From Chitinophaga sp. 180180018-3 (GTDB taxonomy: Bacteria; Bacteroidota; Bacteroidia; Chitinophagales; Chitinophagaceae), in the NCBI RefSeq assembly GCF_037893185.1, contig NZ_CP140772.1:1116001-1180000 (forward strand): a DNA stretch of 64,000 nucleotides, in the 5' to 3' direction. Positions 10,252 to 18,716 of this stretch are shown in pieces. Position 1 is the first letter of the stretch, and each line of letters opens with the position of its first letter. The position numbers were made by a program, and so were the translations under genes. The notes under the pieces are model-generated. The model had not been told where the DNA came from. It saw nothing but the letters and a program-made list of their open reading frames with translations, and searched no databases.

Positions 10252-10286
10252 AAAGGTATAAATTTAATAAGTTATGGCCAAATTGA
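10239..10286. repeat. 15-bp perfect inverted repeat at the ATPase start
   Basis: TCAATTTGGCCATAA (10239-10253) is repeated in inverse as TTATGGCCAAATTGA (10272-10286) with an 18-base spacer. The left arm contains the distal start codon of the ATPase gene (ATG at 10251 on the minus strand). The size and position suit a dimeric repressor or an autoregulatory site, but the binding protein is unknown. Confidence 0.6.
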
Positions 10287-10473
10287 TCAGATTTATGTGA
10301 ATTAGATTTAATATTATATCTGTTCCGTCTATTATCCTCTCTATTCAGACAATAACAAAACTACCGGGTCCAAAAATATTTTTCCAGGCTACTGACATAG
10401 GGTTGTCACATCCCGGTTTTTACTTTGTATCATCAAACAACACAAAGCAAGAACCTACTAAAAACACACTATT

Positions 10474-10965
10474 ATGACACATGTTGAAATGCTCCTGAAA
10501 GAATTAGAAAAAGAAGCTGTTACTACCCGTAAAATGCTGGAACGCGTTCCTGTTGAACAATTCGGCTGGAAACCCCATCCTAAAAGCGGCACCCTGATCT
10601 GGCTGGCACGCCACGTGGCGGAGCTCCCGGGCTGGGTAGATATGGCACTTACCACCAGTGAACTGGATTTTGCTCAGAACCCTTACACTCAACCTGAAAT
10701 CAACAGCACCGAAGAACTGCTTCAATATTTCAACCAATCGCTCGAGGCCGGCCGTGAACAACTGAAAAAGGCCAGCGATGCTCAACTCGAAGAGCTCTGG
10801 ACCCTCCGCAGCGGCGATCAGGTACACAACATCTCCACCAAGCATGAAGTGATCCGGATGTCGTACTGCCAGACTGTTCACCACCGGGCTCAACTGGGTG
10901 TTTATCTGCGCCTGCTCGATGTACCGATTCCCGGAAGTTACGGTCCGAGCGCGGATGAACATTAA
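10474..10965 (+). CDS. DinB-family four-helix protein (putative metal-dependent)
   Basis: 163 residues forming the DinB/YfiT-like four-helix bundle. His47 (LARHVAE) and the VHHRAQLGVYLRLL segment (His136/His137) are the places of the metal-binding histidines of this superfamily, and the ending DVPIPGSYGPSADE is typical of its Bacteroidota members. Family members include thiol transferases and many proteins without known substrate; none can be named here. Transcribed alone; its stop codon lies four bases before a 57-bp perfect inverted repeat, which separates it from the convergent oxidoreductase gene. A weak promoter-like TACTTTG lies about 50 bases upstream of the ATG. Confidence 0.85.
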   Translation: MTHVEMLLKELEKEAVTTRKMLERVPVEQFGWKPHPKSGTLIWLARHVAELPGWVDMALTTSELDFAQNPYTQPEINSTEELLQYFNQSLEAGREQLKKASDAQLEELWTLRSGDQVHNISTKHEVIRMSYCQTVHHRAQLGVYLRLLDVPIPGSYGPSADEH

Positions 10966-10969
10966 GAAT

Positions 10970-11098
10970 GAATGAAGAATATGGAATGAAGAATTAAGAA
11001 TGAAGAGCGAAGATCTTAGCGGGTAACAATAATATAGAGCATTACCCGCTAAGATCTTCGCTCTTCATTCTTAATTCTTCATTCCATATTCTTCATTC
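10970..11098. repeat. 57-bp perfect inverted repeat between convergent genes (hairpin family member 1)
   Basis: The arm 10970-11026 is perfectly complementary to 11042-11098 around a 15-base loop. The outer part of the left arm is built from about 14-base units of the form GAATGAAGAATNNN (three in a row), the inner part is GCGAAGATCTTAGCGGGTAA. The right arm holds the last five codons and the stop codon of the minus-strand oxidoreductase. It probably acts as a bidirectional terminator but has no T run. Confidence 0.9.
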
Positions 11099-12212
11099 CC
11101 TCGTAGAGGTATACCGTTTTCCCTACCCGTGTCCTGTCGTTAAAGCTTCGTTCAATAAATGCTTTGAAATCATCGCCGGTATATATACTATCCGCTGCCA
11201 GCGATAGTTTGCCGTTGCAATAGTCATCTACCGCATTACGGAGATCTGCGCTGTTGCCCAGGCAGTTACCGATAATGCTGATATTGTTGGCAATAGCACT
11301 GAGTATTACGGGAAAAATTTTTCCTTCCTGTGCATGAAAGGCTTGCAGCATCAGATTGTGCTGCCGCTGAAACCCGCAGGTAACATATCTCCCGTTCATT
11401 TTTATATGTGAGATAAGAGGGGAAAGATAAATATCGGTGTAGGGATCTATCACCACATCAAACCCGCCAATGGCCGCTGAGAGCTGCTGAAATGCAGATC
11501 CGGCATCGAGCGGTGCATGCAATAGTTTCGTGAAACGGTAACGCTCAAATGGCGAAGCCGGACGTGGAGACGCTGATAACAGGTAAATATTGGCTCCACT
11601 ATGTTGCAGTGCCGCCAGCGCAAAGATGGAAGTACTGGAAGAGGCAGCTGTGATCAATACATTTTCCCCTGGCCTGATGCCTGCTTTCCTGACCATAGCA
11701 TAAGCCGTTTGCGCGCCAATGGTAAAGCCGGCGGCGATTTCATCCGGCATAGCATCCGGTATTTTCAATAACTGTCTTTCATGGAATATTTCGAAACGGT
11801 CCGATGCATAATCTGATGGCACGCCACCTCTTATTTCCCTGTACTCTGCAGGAAAGGTACCGTCCGGAATTACCCGGTCGCCCGGCTTCAGCGTAGTCAC
11901 CGATTTTCCGGTTGACACTACCTCAGCAACAAATTCGGAGCCGATGGGAGAGTAGTAAAGAATGCCCTGTTCAGCACTTTCTTCACATAAACTATTTATG
12001 CGTAATAATATCGACTGATCACGGAAATTCAGCGAAAAGCCTGTCTTCCTCACCAACACTGCATATTCGTTATCAGCGTGCGAGGCCAGATCCTTGCGAT
12101 CCGCTTCCATCAAGGTGAAGGTAAGCTCCTTCCCGAATAACATGACTGCCTCATATTGCAGCTCAGGCGCCGCGTCCCTCAGGCTGCTATGACATAAAAC
12201 CAGACTTTTCAT
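11079..12212 (-). CDS. Medium-chain dehydrogenase/reductase (quinone oxidoreductase-like)
   Basis: 377 residues. The GroES-like catalytic domain includes PIGSEFVAEVVSTG and LKPGDRVI (about 89-115); the nucleotide-binding half begins at PGENVLITAASSSTS (181-194). The cofactor loop AASSSTS departs from the usual glycine-rich AxxGxxG. The cysteine cluster of the structural zinc is absent, so this is closer to zinc-free quinone/enoyl reductases than to alcohol dehydrogenases. The substrate is not apparent. The final codons and stop (MKNME*) are supplied by the inverted repeat at 10970-11098, so the C-terminus may be a recent extension. It lies downstream of a SusC/SusD pair on the same strand but is separated by 215 bases with its own hairpin, so it is probably a separate unit. 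Confidence 0.82.
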   Translation of the reverse strand: MKSLVLCHSSLRDAAPELQYEAVMLFGKELTFTLMEADRKDLASHADNEYAVLVRKTGFSLNFRDQSILLRINSLCEESAEQGILYYSPIGSEFVAEVVSTGKSVTTLKPGDRVIPDGTFPAEYREIRGGVPSDYASDRFEIFHERQLLKIPDAMPDEIAAGFTIGAQTAYAMVRKAGIRPGENVLITAASSSTSIFALAALQHSGANIYLLSASPRPASPFERYRFTKLLHAPLDAGSAFQQLSAAIGGFDVVIDPYTDIYLSPLISHIKMNGRYVTCGFQRQHNLMLQAFHAQEGKIFPVILSAIANNISIIGNCLGNSADLRNAVDDYCNGKLSLAADSIYTGDDFKAFIERSFNDRTRVGKTVYLYEGMKNME

Positions 12213-12330
12213 AACTGTTGCTAGCCGTTAGCTACCAGCCGCCAGCTGCTAGTTGCCATTTGTTGTTAAAGAAAATGGTTGATCCTTTCACAAAGTAAGA
12301 AACGGCTTTTAGAATTAAGAATGTGGAATA

Positions 12331-12405
12331 AAGAATTAAGAAACAGCGGGGAGATAGTAGCGAAGTTGATCTTCGCTACTATCTCCCCGCTGTTTCTTAA
12401 TTCTT
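12331..12405. repeat. 35-bp perfect inverted repeat after susD (hairpin family member 2)
   Basis: The arm 12331-12365 is perfectly complementary to 12371-12405 around the five-base loop TTGAT. Outside the perfect part, 12311-12330 and 12406-12420 pair imperfectly. The outer arm text (AAGAATTAAGAA) is shared with the repeats at 10970 and 24794, the inner text (CAGCGGGGAGATAGTAGC) is its own. It follows the minus-strand susD stop by about 22 bases and probably ends that transcript. Confidence 0.88.
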
Positions 12406-12427
12406 CACTCTATATTCGTAATTGCTT

Positions 12428-14050
12428 CTAATTGTATCCCGGATTCTGATCAAGCACCGCATCCTTATTCAGCTGTATCTCACCCAGTGGAATAGGCAGC
12501 AGCAAATTGGTTTTAGTAAGACCAGTCAACGGTTTCTGGACATCGTTGCTGTTCAGGCGTATGGCGCGGTCTACCAGGGTGCCGGTGCGCATGAGTGTCA
12601 TACGGCGGTTTTCTTCACCTACCAGTTCGCGGGCTCTTTCGTCCAGAACGAAATCTATATTCATCTGTGCCGCAGTGGCATCCGGCGCCTGTGCACGTCT
12701 TCTTAAAATATTAATAGTGGCAGCGGCAGCATCCAATTTGCCCTGTTTTACCTGCGCTTCGGCAAGCAGGAGGTAGGTTTCACCCAGCCGCATGAGCATG
12801 AAGTCTTTGATCATAGCATAGCCAAAAGTATCGTTCGGATCAAAGGCGCCCCACTTGGTGGTACTGGGACAGATCTTGTAGAGGGTATCCGGACCGGTAT
12901 AAGGCACCTGTTTACCGTACAACGCCGGTTTATTCGCATCATTGTAGTAATAAACGCGGCGGATATTGTAATTGGAGTTACGAATATCGCCATTGTCATA
13001 CAGATGGTACAACACCCAGTTGCTAAGACGTAATCTGGCAATACCACGCCCGCCGAGGGAATCGGCGATCACCATACCGCTGACATTGTAGTAGGCTGCA
13101 CCCCAAACGCGGCGCTGCTGCGGGTTATCCGTGATGCCACCTACAACCGTAGCGGGATTTTCCTGCTCCAATACCCAGATGGCTTCCGTATTGCCCTGGG
13201 ATCTTCGCTCATTGCCGTATTGGAACATATCCGAATAATAATCGCCCGGCAGGCTACTCTTGATGCCGTAACGTTTCTGGATCAGGCTGAATTTACTGCT
13301 GCTGATGATGGCCTGTGCCTGTTGCTCCGCCAGCTCGGGTTTGCCGGTACGGAGATATACTTCGGCGAGGAGCTGCATAGCCATATACTTGTTAGCGCGA
13401 CCGTACATCTTGCCTTTGGTATTGGATTTCACCGCTTCAATATCCGGCAGGTTACTGGCTGCAAAGGTGAGGTCGCTGATAATGGCGTTGTTCACATCAT
13501 CCAGCGGCGCACGGGTGAAATCGGTTTTGGGCCCGCTGAGCGCATGAAGTATCAGTGGTACTTTTCCATACAGTGTGGCGAGTGTATTATAAGCATATGC
13601 ACGAAAGAATTTAGCTTCCGCACTGATGGCGGTTTTCCCTGCAGTACTGATGGAAGTAAGCGAGGGCGATTCTACCCCGTCGATGATCGTGTTGGTAAGA
13701 TTTACCAGTATGTATTGCCGGTTCCACATCCGGGCACTGGCGCCATCTGTGGAAGTAAGCGTAGCGTAATTATAGTACGGGATTTCTATTCCCTGCTGAT
13801 TGGCGGTGGAATTGGCTACATCGGTACCTACCTGCCACACGCTGGGCCACCCCTGTTGGCTGGACCACGAAAAAATGGTACTCACATGGTTGTACAGTCC
13901 CACGAGAGAGGCTTCATAACCCAGCGAATCGTTGAGTGTAGCCGGTGTATAGGAGGAGTAAGGCTTCTCATTGAGGAAGCTCTTGCTGCAGGAACCTGAG
14001 AGCAATGACAAAGCGACCAAAGCACTGATGCTGCTAAATATTTTTTTCAT
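12428..14050 (-). CDS. SusD/RagB-family nutrient-binding lipoprotein (locus 2)
   Basis: 540 residues with lipobox SGSC (Cys21). SusD features include the helix AEAKFFRAYAYNTLATLYG, the segment RLGETYLLLAEAQVKQG and a C-terminal ELVGEENRRMTLMRTG, ending in NPGYN as many family members do. It starts 16 bases after the susC stop and is co-transcribed with it. No glycosidase, lyase or peptidase gene adjoins this pair, so the substrate cannot be guessed from context. Transcription probably ends at the hairpin 12331-12405. Confidence 0.95.
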   Translation of the reverse strand: MKKIFSSISALVALSLLSGSCSKSFLNEKPYSSYTPATLNDSLGYEASLVGLYNHVSTIFSWSSQQGWPSVWQVGTDVANSTANQQGIEIPYYNYATLTSTDGASARMWNRQYILVNLTNTIIDGVESPSLTSISTAGKTAISAEAKFFRAYAYNTLATLYGKVPLILHALSGPKTDFTRAPLDDVNNAIISDLTFAASNLPDIEAVKSNTKGKMYGRANKYMAMQLLAEVYLRTGKPELAEQQAQAIISSSKFSLIQKRYGIKSSLPGDYYSDMFQYGNERRSQGNTEAIWVLEQENPATVVGGITDNPQQRRVWGAAYYNVSGMVIADSLGGRGIARLRLSNWVLYHLYDNGDIRNSNYNIRRVYYYNDANKPALYGKQVPYTGPDTLYKICPSTTKWGAFDPNDTFGYAMIKDFMLMRLGETYLLLAEAQVKQGKLDAAAATINILRRRAQAPDATAAQMNIDFVLDERARELVGEENRRMTLMRTGTLVDRAIRLNSNDVQKPLTGLTKTNLLLPIPLGEIQLNKDAVLDQNPGYN

Positions 14051-14066
14051 GATGATAATTTTCAGG

Positions 14067-17042
14067 TTAGCGTAAAGAGATGTTGGCGCCTATAACAAAT
14101 GAACGTACGGTCGGGTAGTTGTTGGTCCAGTCGCCGGAGCCCCTCGTTGAATAATTGTTCTCGGGATCCCAGCCTATCCAGTCGGTGAAGGTATACAGGT
14201 TACGTCCGCTGGCGTAAATGGTAAGGTTACCCAGGTGTAGTTTATCGAGTAATTTTTGTGAGAAGACATAGCTCAGCGTTACATCTTTAATACGGGTGAA
14301 GCTGGCGTTGGAGGGATAGCCATAACCTCTCGTATTGTTGTACGACAACGCGGGCCTGGAGTTATTGTTATTTTCCGGAGTCCAGTATCCAATCACAGCT
14401 GGTGTATTTCTTCTGCCGGTTTCGTCGCCGTAGTTCAGATCCGGGTTGTATTTGGTAATGCCCTGCACTGTCTGGATGAAAATGCTGAGATTAAAGTTTT
14501 TATAATGGAAGGTATTGGTAATACCACCGGTCCATTTGGGCGTAGTCTGACCAAGGATCTTACGGTCGTCGGCAGTGATCTTACCATCGCCGGTGAGATC
14601 TGCAAATTTCAGATCGCCGGGTTTGGCGCCGGGATCCTGTTTGCTTGCATCTTCATTAGTCTGCCATACGCCGGTCATGACATAGTCGTAGATCACACTG
14701 ATGGGCGAGCCGATGAACCATCTGTTTCCGAGGTCGCTCTTTTTATCGCCGTACAGATCCACGATCTCATTTTTGTTGGTGGCGTATACCAGGGCGGTTT
14801 CCCAGAGGAAATCGCCGTTGACGAGGTTGCGGGAATTGAGGGATACTTCCAATCCTTTGTTGGCCGTTTTACCGATATTATCGAGCACACTGCCATAGCC
14901 GGTGATGATAGGCAAACTTCTGTTCAGCAATAAGCCGGAGGTATTGGTTTTATACACATCTATTGTTCCGTAGAGGCGATTTTTCAGGAAAGAAAATTCG
15001 AGGCCGATGTTAGCGCCGGTAGTTGTTTCCCATTGCAGCTGCTGGTTGCCGAGGTTACCCGGGAAAGCGCCGATGGTGCTGACGCCGTTGAACGGAGAGC
15101 GGCCGGTATTGTCGGTAGTGATGGTACCATACACGCCTACTGCTTCATTGCCCGATTTACCATAAGAGGCGCGTAGTTTCAGATTGTCTATGAAAGACAA
15201 TGGCTTCATAAAGCGTTCGTTGCTGATATTCCAGCCCACGGCTGCTACCGGGAACAAGCCGTATTTGCTGGTGCTGGCGCCGAATACAGAGGAGCCGTCG
15301 CGGCGGGCGGTGAGGGTAAGCAGGTAACGGCTGTCGTACGAATAGTTGATGCGCGCCATCTGCGATACCAGTGCACGGCGGTTGGCATAGGAGCTACTCG
15401 TTTGAGTGGCGCCGGCTCCCAGGTTATGAAAGCTGAGCTCATCATTTACAAAGCCACTGGCTCCTGCCGTAGTGGATTTGAACTGGTATTCCTGGGCACT
15501 GTATAACCCGGTGAAATCGAAATGATGCTGGTGCCAGTCGCGGTTATAGGTGAGGATATTTTCCAGTGTGTAGCTGTTAGTTTCAGCATTGTACTTGCTG
15601 GCAGTACCAATCATATCATTCGCGCGGCGGCCGGTATAGTTGCCGGAGCTGGCGGGGATATAGGTGTAGCCTGCATTCAGGCGATATTTTAAACCACTGA
15701 GTATACCGGAGAATTTAATTTCTGCATAGCCGTTACCGGTGATATTAGTGTTACGGTCCATCCGGTCGGTCAGTAATCCCAGCATGGGATTGGTGTATAG
15801 CTGTTCCGGATTCATGGGATAAATAGCATAGGTGCCGTTTGTATTGTACAACTGGCCATAGGGGCTCATAGCAGTAGCAAACAAGAGGTTGGCGCGGCCA
15901 CCGTCGTAGTTGTTGTTGGCAAAGAAGCTGGAAACGCCTACAGTGAGGTAATCGGTGATGTTGGCGTCGATATTGGAACGCAGGCTGACGCGTTTATACT
16001 GATATCCTTTGATGACACCTTTCTGGTTCATGTATTCCCCGGAGAGGTAGTATTTCACATCTTTAGTACCTCCTGAAATAGTCAGGTTATGATCCTGCAT
16101 GATGCCGGGTTGCGTGGCAACATCCAGCCAGTTCGTTGTTTTGCCGGCGTTGTAGTTGTCGAGCTCTCCGTAGTTCGGAACAGGGCTGGTTTGTGTTTGC
16201 CCTGTTTGTTTCAGGTAATCAGCATATTTCTGCACGTATTCAGCGCCGTTGCGCGGGCGCAGGATATGCGCAATATCTTCCCGGCCGGCGTAGGCGTTGT
16301 ACCTGATCACCGGTTTACCGGTGATGCCACGCTTGGTGGTAATGAGGATGACGCCGTTGGAACCGTTGGTACCGTAAATGGCCACCGCAGAAGGATCTTT
16401 CAGGATCTCAATGGAGGCGATGTCATTCGGACTGATATCATTGAGGGAACCGCCCTGTTTGCTGAAAGGTACTCCATCCACTACCACATAAGGACCAGTG
16501 GAGGCGGTGATGGAGTTCTGGCCACGGATAAGGGTAGCGGGTTGTTGCCCCGGTACGGAAGAAGTGGTAGTGATGTTCACACCTGCCACGGCGCCTTCCA
16601 TGGCCTGTAATACGTTGGTCACGGGCAGTTGGGATAAACGTTGCTTAGGTACAGATACAACGGCGCCGGTAATGTCGGATCGTTTCTGGGTACCGTAGCC
16701 TACTACCACTACATCGGAGAGCTGTTTGCCATTATCGGTCAGGATAACGCTGAGTTGACTGCTGCTGCTGTTTACAGCCACTGTTTTGGACGACAGGCCT
16801 ATAAACGAGATGATGAGGGAAGCGGGTTGGTGTAGTTGTATAGAGAAACTGCCGTTGGCGTCGGAAACAGTTCCCTGGGAAGCTTTGTCCACCTTGATGG
16901 TGGCCCCTGGTACAGGATTCCCCGTGTTGTCCATCACTTTCCCCCTGACGGTATAGGTGCCCTGTTGCGCCTGCAGTGAACCGGCGAGGGCGCATACCAG
17001 GAGGAGGCACGAAATCGTGATGTAAAGAATTCTCTTTTTCAT
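14067..17042 (-). CDS. SusC/RagA-family TonB-dependent outer-membrane transporter (locus 2)
   Basis: 991 residues. A signal peptide (to about residue 25, LQAQ) is followed by a carboxypeptidase-like domain, the TonB box region QLSDVVVVGYGTQ, the plug with EILKDPSAVAIYGTNGSNGV and the barrel. The usual Ala-Ser of KDAS is Pro-Ser here. No STN domain. First gene of a two-gene unit with the SusD gene. About 204-234 bases upstream of the start codon lies a double LacI-type operator (17246-17276), so sugar-responsive repression by a LacI-family protein encoded elsewhere is plausible. Confidence 0.95.
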   Translation of the reverse strand: MKKRILYITISCLLLVCALAGSLQAQQGTYTVRGKVMDNTGNPVPGATIKVDKASQGTVSDANGSFSIQLHQPASLIISFIGLSSKTVAVNSSSSQLSVILTDNGKQLSDVVVVGYGTQKRSDITGAVVSVPKQRLSQLPVTNVLQAMEGAVAGVNITTTSSVPGQQPATLIRGQNSITASTGPYVVVDGVPFSKQGGSLNDISPNDIASIEILKDPSAVAIYGTNGSNGVILITTKRGITGKPVIRYNAYAGREDIAHILRPRNGAEYVQKYADYLKQTGQTQTSPVPNYGELDNYNAGKTTNWLDVATQPGIMQDHNLTISGGTKDVKYYLSGEYMNQKGVIKGYQYKRVSLRSNIDANITDYLTVGVSSFFANNNYDGGRANLLFATAMSPYGQLYNTNGTYAIYPMNPEQLYTNPMLGLLTDRMDRNTNITGNGYAEIKFSGILSGLKYRLNAGYTYIPASSGNYTGRRANDMIGTASKYNAETNSYTLENILTYNRDWHQHHFDFTGLYSAQEYQFKSTTAGASGFVNDELSFHNLGAGATQTSSSYANRRALVSQMARINYSYDSRYLLTLTARRDGSSVFGASTSKYGLFPVAAVGWNISNERFMKPLSFIDNLKLRASYGKSGNEAVGVYGTITTDNTGRSPFNGVSTIGAFPGNLGNQQLQWETTTGANIGLEFSFLKNRLYGTIDVYKTNTSGLLLNRSLPIITGYGSVLDNIGKTANKGLEVSLNSRNLVNGDFLWETALVYATNKNEIVDLYGDKKSDLGNRWFIGSPISVIYDYVMTGVWQTNEDASKQDPGAKPGDLKFADLTGDGKITADDRKILGQTTPKWTGGITNTFHYKNFNLSIFIQTVQGITKYNPDLNYGDETGRRNTPAVIGYWTPENNNNSRPALSYNNTRGYGYPSNASFTRIKDVTLSYVFSQKLLDKLHLGNLTIYASGRNLYTFTDWIGWDPENNYSTRGSGDWTNNYPTVRSFVIGANISLR

Positions 17043-17567
17043 AACATGTTAGTTTTAGAGTATATAGTCAGCATTCAATCCATGTAAAGGCATAAGGATC
17101 CCTGCCACGGCCGGGCCGTGGTGTAATAGCTGCCCTGTACGACAGAGCAGACGGTTGTTACCGGTACTTTGCAGCAGTATCTTCCGGGAGAAAATGGCAG
17201 CTGTTCATAACGTATTCCTCTCTATCGCTTTCCACCTCTGTTTTTTATGCAAACGTTTTATACAAACGTTTGCATACAGGGGCGTGTCAATCCCCGCCTT
17301 ACCGTATATGTAAAGCGCTCAGTACTAATTGTCAATAAATAATATACTGCCTGTCTGCTGGTGAAGGCATCTGGTTGATAATGTTCTATAACGTGCTCTG
17401 ATTAATTCATCTCAAGTGTTTGTTACGTAAATGTAGGAATATTTTTTAAAATTGTCAGTCTGACACTAAAAAATTTTAAACCGTGGTTAGGCAGGCTTGT
17501 CAGTGCTCTAATTTTTTTCTAATTAATTTCTGTTCCGTTTATAATCATCTTTTCAGAGGAACGTGTC
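17043..17567. other. Intergenic control region between susC (locus 2) and the mgtC unit
   Basis: 525 bases without a convincing gene. It contains the double operator at 17246-17276 and a small palindrome TGTCAG-T-CTGACA at 17453-17465, flanked by AT-rich TTTAAAATT and AATTTTAAA. The two flanking genes are transcribed away from here. I see no other structure that I can name. Confidence 0.6.
17246..17276. promoter_or_regulatory. Double LacI-type operator upstream of susC (locus 2)
   Basis: A perfect palindrome with 13-base arms, TATGCAAACGTTT and AAACGTTTGCATA, around TATAC. Each arm itself contains the CG-centred AAACGTTT (17251-17258 and 17264-17271, centres 13 bp apart) that LacI-family repressors bind. 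No LacI-family gene is in the window, so the regulator would act from elsewhere. Confidence 0.6.
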
Positions 17568-17575
17568 TATCTTTG
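17568..17575 (+). promoter_or_regulatory. Promoter -7 element TATCTTTG for the mgtC unit
   Basis: Exact match to the Bacteroidota -7 consensus TAnnTTTG. No clear TTG is seen at the -33 position. Transcription would start near 17582, about 17 bases before the first short reading frame. Confidence 0.5.
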
Positions 17576-17598
17576 CAGCGCATTAAAAAAGTAATATC

Positions 17599-17640
17599 AT
17601 GGACGGAGATCCCCTTTATTATTTCTCCTTTATTCTTTAA
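17599..17640 (+). CDS. Possible 13-residue leader peptide (MDGDPLYYFSFIL) upstream of mgtC
   Basis: A complete ATG-to-TAA frame of 13 codons that begins about 17 bases after the predicted transcription start and ends 52 bases before the next reading frame of the same unit. Known mgtC genes in enterobacteria are controlled by short translated leader peptides, which makes the position suggestive. Nothing in the peptide itself proves translation: there are two adjacent Tyr codons and one Pro codon, no run of one amino acid. Could be chance. Confidence 0.3.
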   Translation: MDGDPLYYFSFIL

Positions 17641-17692
17641 CCGCCCGCCACTATCGTAGCTGAAGCTGTGCCGGTGAGCAGGCACAAAAAGC

Positions 17693-17917
17693 ATGGCTAT
17701 GTTCAACATCTTCAACATCAGCAGAATTGCCCGGTACAGTATTGGGAAAAACGCGTCGCGTACTAAGAAAGACGATTACCCGGTAGGTATGGATAACAAG
17801 CCAACTATTACACTGGGCCTGAAAGACAGCATATTTACTAACCCGGCCTATGGCAGCAGCAGCTATCGCAGGCTGAAAAATAAACGGAGGGACATTCATC
17901 ATGCTCACGATATATGA
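17693..17917 (+). CDS. Small hypothetical protein, 74 residues, overlapping the mgtC start
   Basis: A 74-codon frame from the ATG at 17693 that overlaps the mgtC gene by 17 bases. The protein is basic and polar, without a membrane segment or a motif I recognise; a shorter version could start at Met33 (17789). Its stop lies beyond the mgtC start codon, an arrangement that fits translational coupling, and the mgtC ribosome-binding site lies inside it. A small conserved protein, a regulatory leader frame, or a chance frame are all possible; the position just downstream of a promoter and just upstream of mgtC favours one of the first two. Confidence 0.4.
   Translation: MAMFNIFNISRIARYSIGKNASRTKKDDYPVGMDNKPTITLGLKDSIFTNPAYGSSSYRRLKNKRRDIHHAHDI
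17886..17891 (+). promoter_or_regulatory. Strong Shine-Dalgarno sequence GGAGGG for mgtC
   Basis: GGAGGG ends nine bases before the ATG at 17901. It fixes the mgtC start and is noteworthy because Bacteroidota genes rarely carry a strong Shine-Dalgarno sequence. Confidence 0.6.
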
Positions 17918-18608
17918 TTTCACTATCAGACTGGCCGTAGCCTTTGCGCTTGGCGCGGCTATTGGCACCGAACGTCAGTGGAGGCAACGTATGGCGGGAC
18001 TGCGTACCAATATACTGGTGGCATTGGGCGCCAGCATGTTTGTGGCGCTGGGTGTGCGGATTGGTGGAGATGCAGCCGGAAGAGTTACTTCCTATGTAAT
18101 CAGCGGTATTGGTTTCCTGGGTGCAGGCGTGATCATGAAAGACGGCATCAATGTGCGTGGCCTGAACACCGCCGCTACACTCTGGTGCTCTGCTGCCATC
18201 GGTGCACTGTGCGGGATGAAGCTCATCCCGGAAGCCTGTGTGGGAACAGGTTTTATCATCCTGACACATATACTCATGCGCCCGGTGGGCAATAAATTAA
18301 GCCATCTGCCGATCGATAAAAATGCAGCTATACAAATCGGCTATCTGCTTTCTATCAAATGCAAACAGGATGTAGAAAACCACCTGAGGGTGCTGCTCCT
18401 GCAGGCTACCAACAACAACGATAAATTATTGCTGCGTTCTCTCAAGAGTACAGATAACGGAGATCCCAGCGTTGCTATCATCACTGCCGAAATTCTTGCT
18501 AACAGTAATGAAGATGGTACCATGGAAAAAATTGCAGGGAGGCTTACTATTGAGCACCAGGTATCTGAAGTGAGCTGGAATAAGATCAGTAGTGAAAACG
18601 ACTTGTAA
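17901..18608 (+). CDS. mgtC: MgtC/SapB-family inner-membrane protein
   Basis: 235 residues. The membrane half (1-135) shows the family hallmarks: GAAIGTERQWRQRMAGLRTN after the first helix, and ISGIGFLGAGVIMK plus NVRGLNTAATLWCSAAIG with conserved Gly, Asn and Cys. The soluble C-terminal part (about 150-230) fits the ACT-like domain of true MgtC proteins. MgtC proteins inhibit the F-type ATP synthase or serve survival in low magnesium and acid, mainly known from Salmonella and Mycobacterium; the role in this organism is unknown. It is preceded by a 74-codon frame it overlaps and by a possible leader peptide, and followed by a strong terminator. Confidence 0.9.
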   Translation: MLTIYDFTIRLAVAFALGAAIGTERQWRQRMAGLRTNILVALGASMFVALGVRIGGDAAGRVTSYVISGIGFLGAGVIMKDGINVRGLNTAATLWCSAAIGALCGMKLIPEACVGTGFIILTHILMRPVGNKLSHLPIDKNAAIQIGYLLSIKCKQDVENHLRVLLLQATNNNDKLLLRSLKSTDNGDPSVAIITAEILANSNEDGTMEKIAGRLTIEHQVSEVSWNKISSENDL

Positions 18609-18679
18609 ATACATTTATCCCTATCCATCGCAAGGGGTGTGATGAGCCCCGTTCACAGGTTGATAAATAAGGTAATATC

Positions 18680-18709
18680 CCCGGTTGCAGTTACTGCAAC
18701 CGGGTTTTT
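18680..18709. terminator. Intrinsic terminator between mgtC and the MFS gene
   Basis: CCCGGTTGCAG (18680-18690), loop TTA, CTGCAACCGGG (18694-18704), then five T: an 11-bp perfect stem. It ends the plus-strand mgtC unit, and the stem may also serve the minus-strand MFS gene whose stop lies seven bases on. Confidence 0.85.
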
Positions 18710-18716
18710 AATGCCG

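Noticed and set aside
10239..10286. Invertible promoter between the two 15-bp arms
   Set aside because: The 18-base spacer is too short for a promoter segment and no recombinase gene is adjacent.
13220..13999. 259-codon plus-strand frame inside the locus-2 susD
   Set aside because: Antisense to a clear SusD gene, no recognisable protein features.
17640..17693. Magnesium riboswitch (M-box) before mgtC
   Set aside because: None of the conserved M-box sequence blocks is present; only a weak 5-bp hairpin GTGCC/GGCAC is seen.
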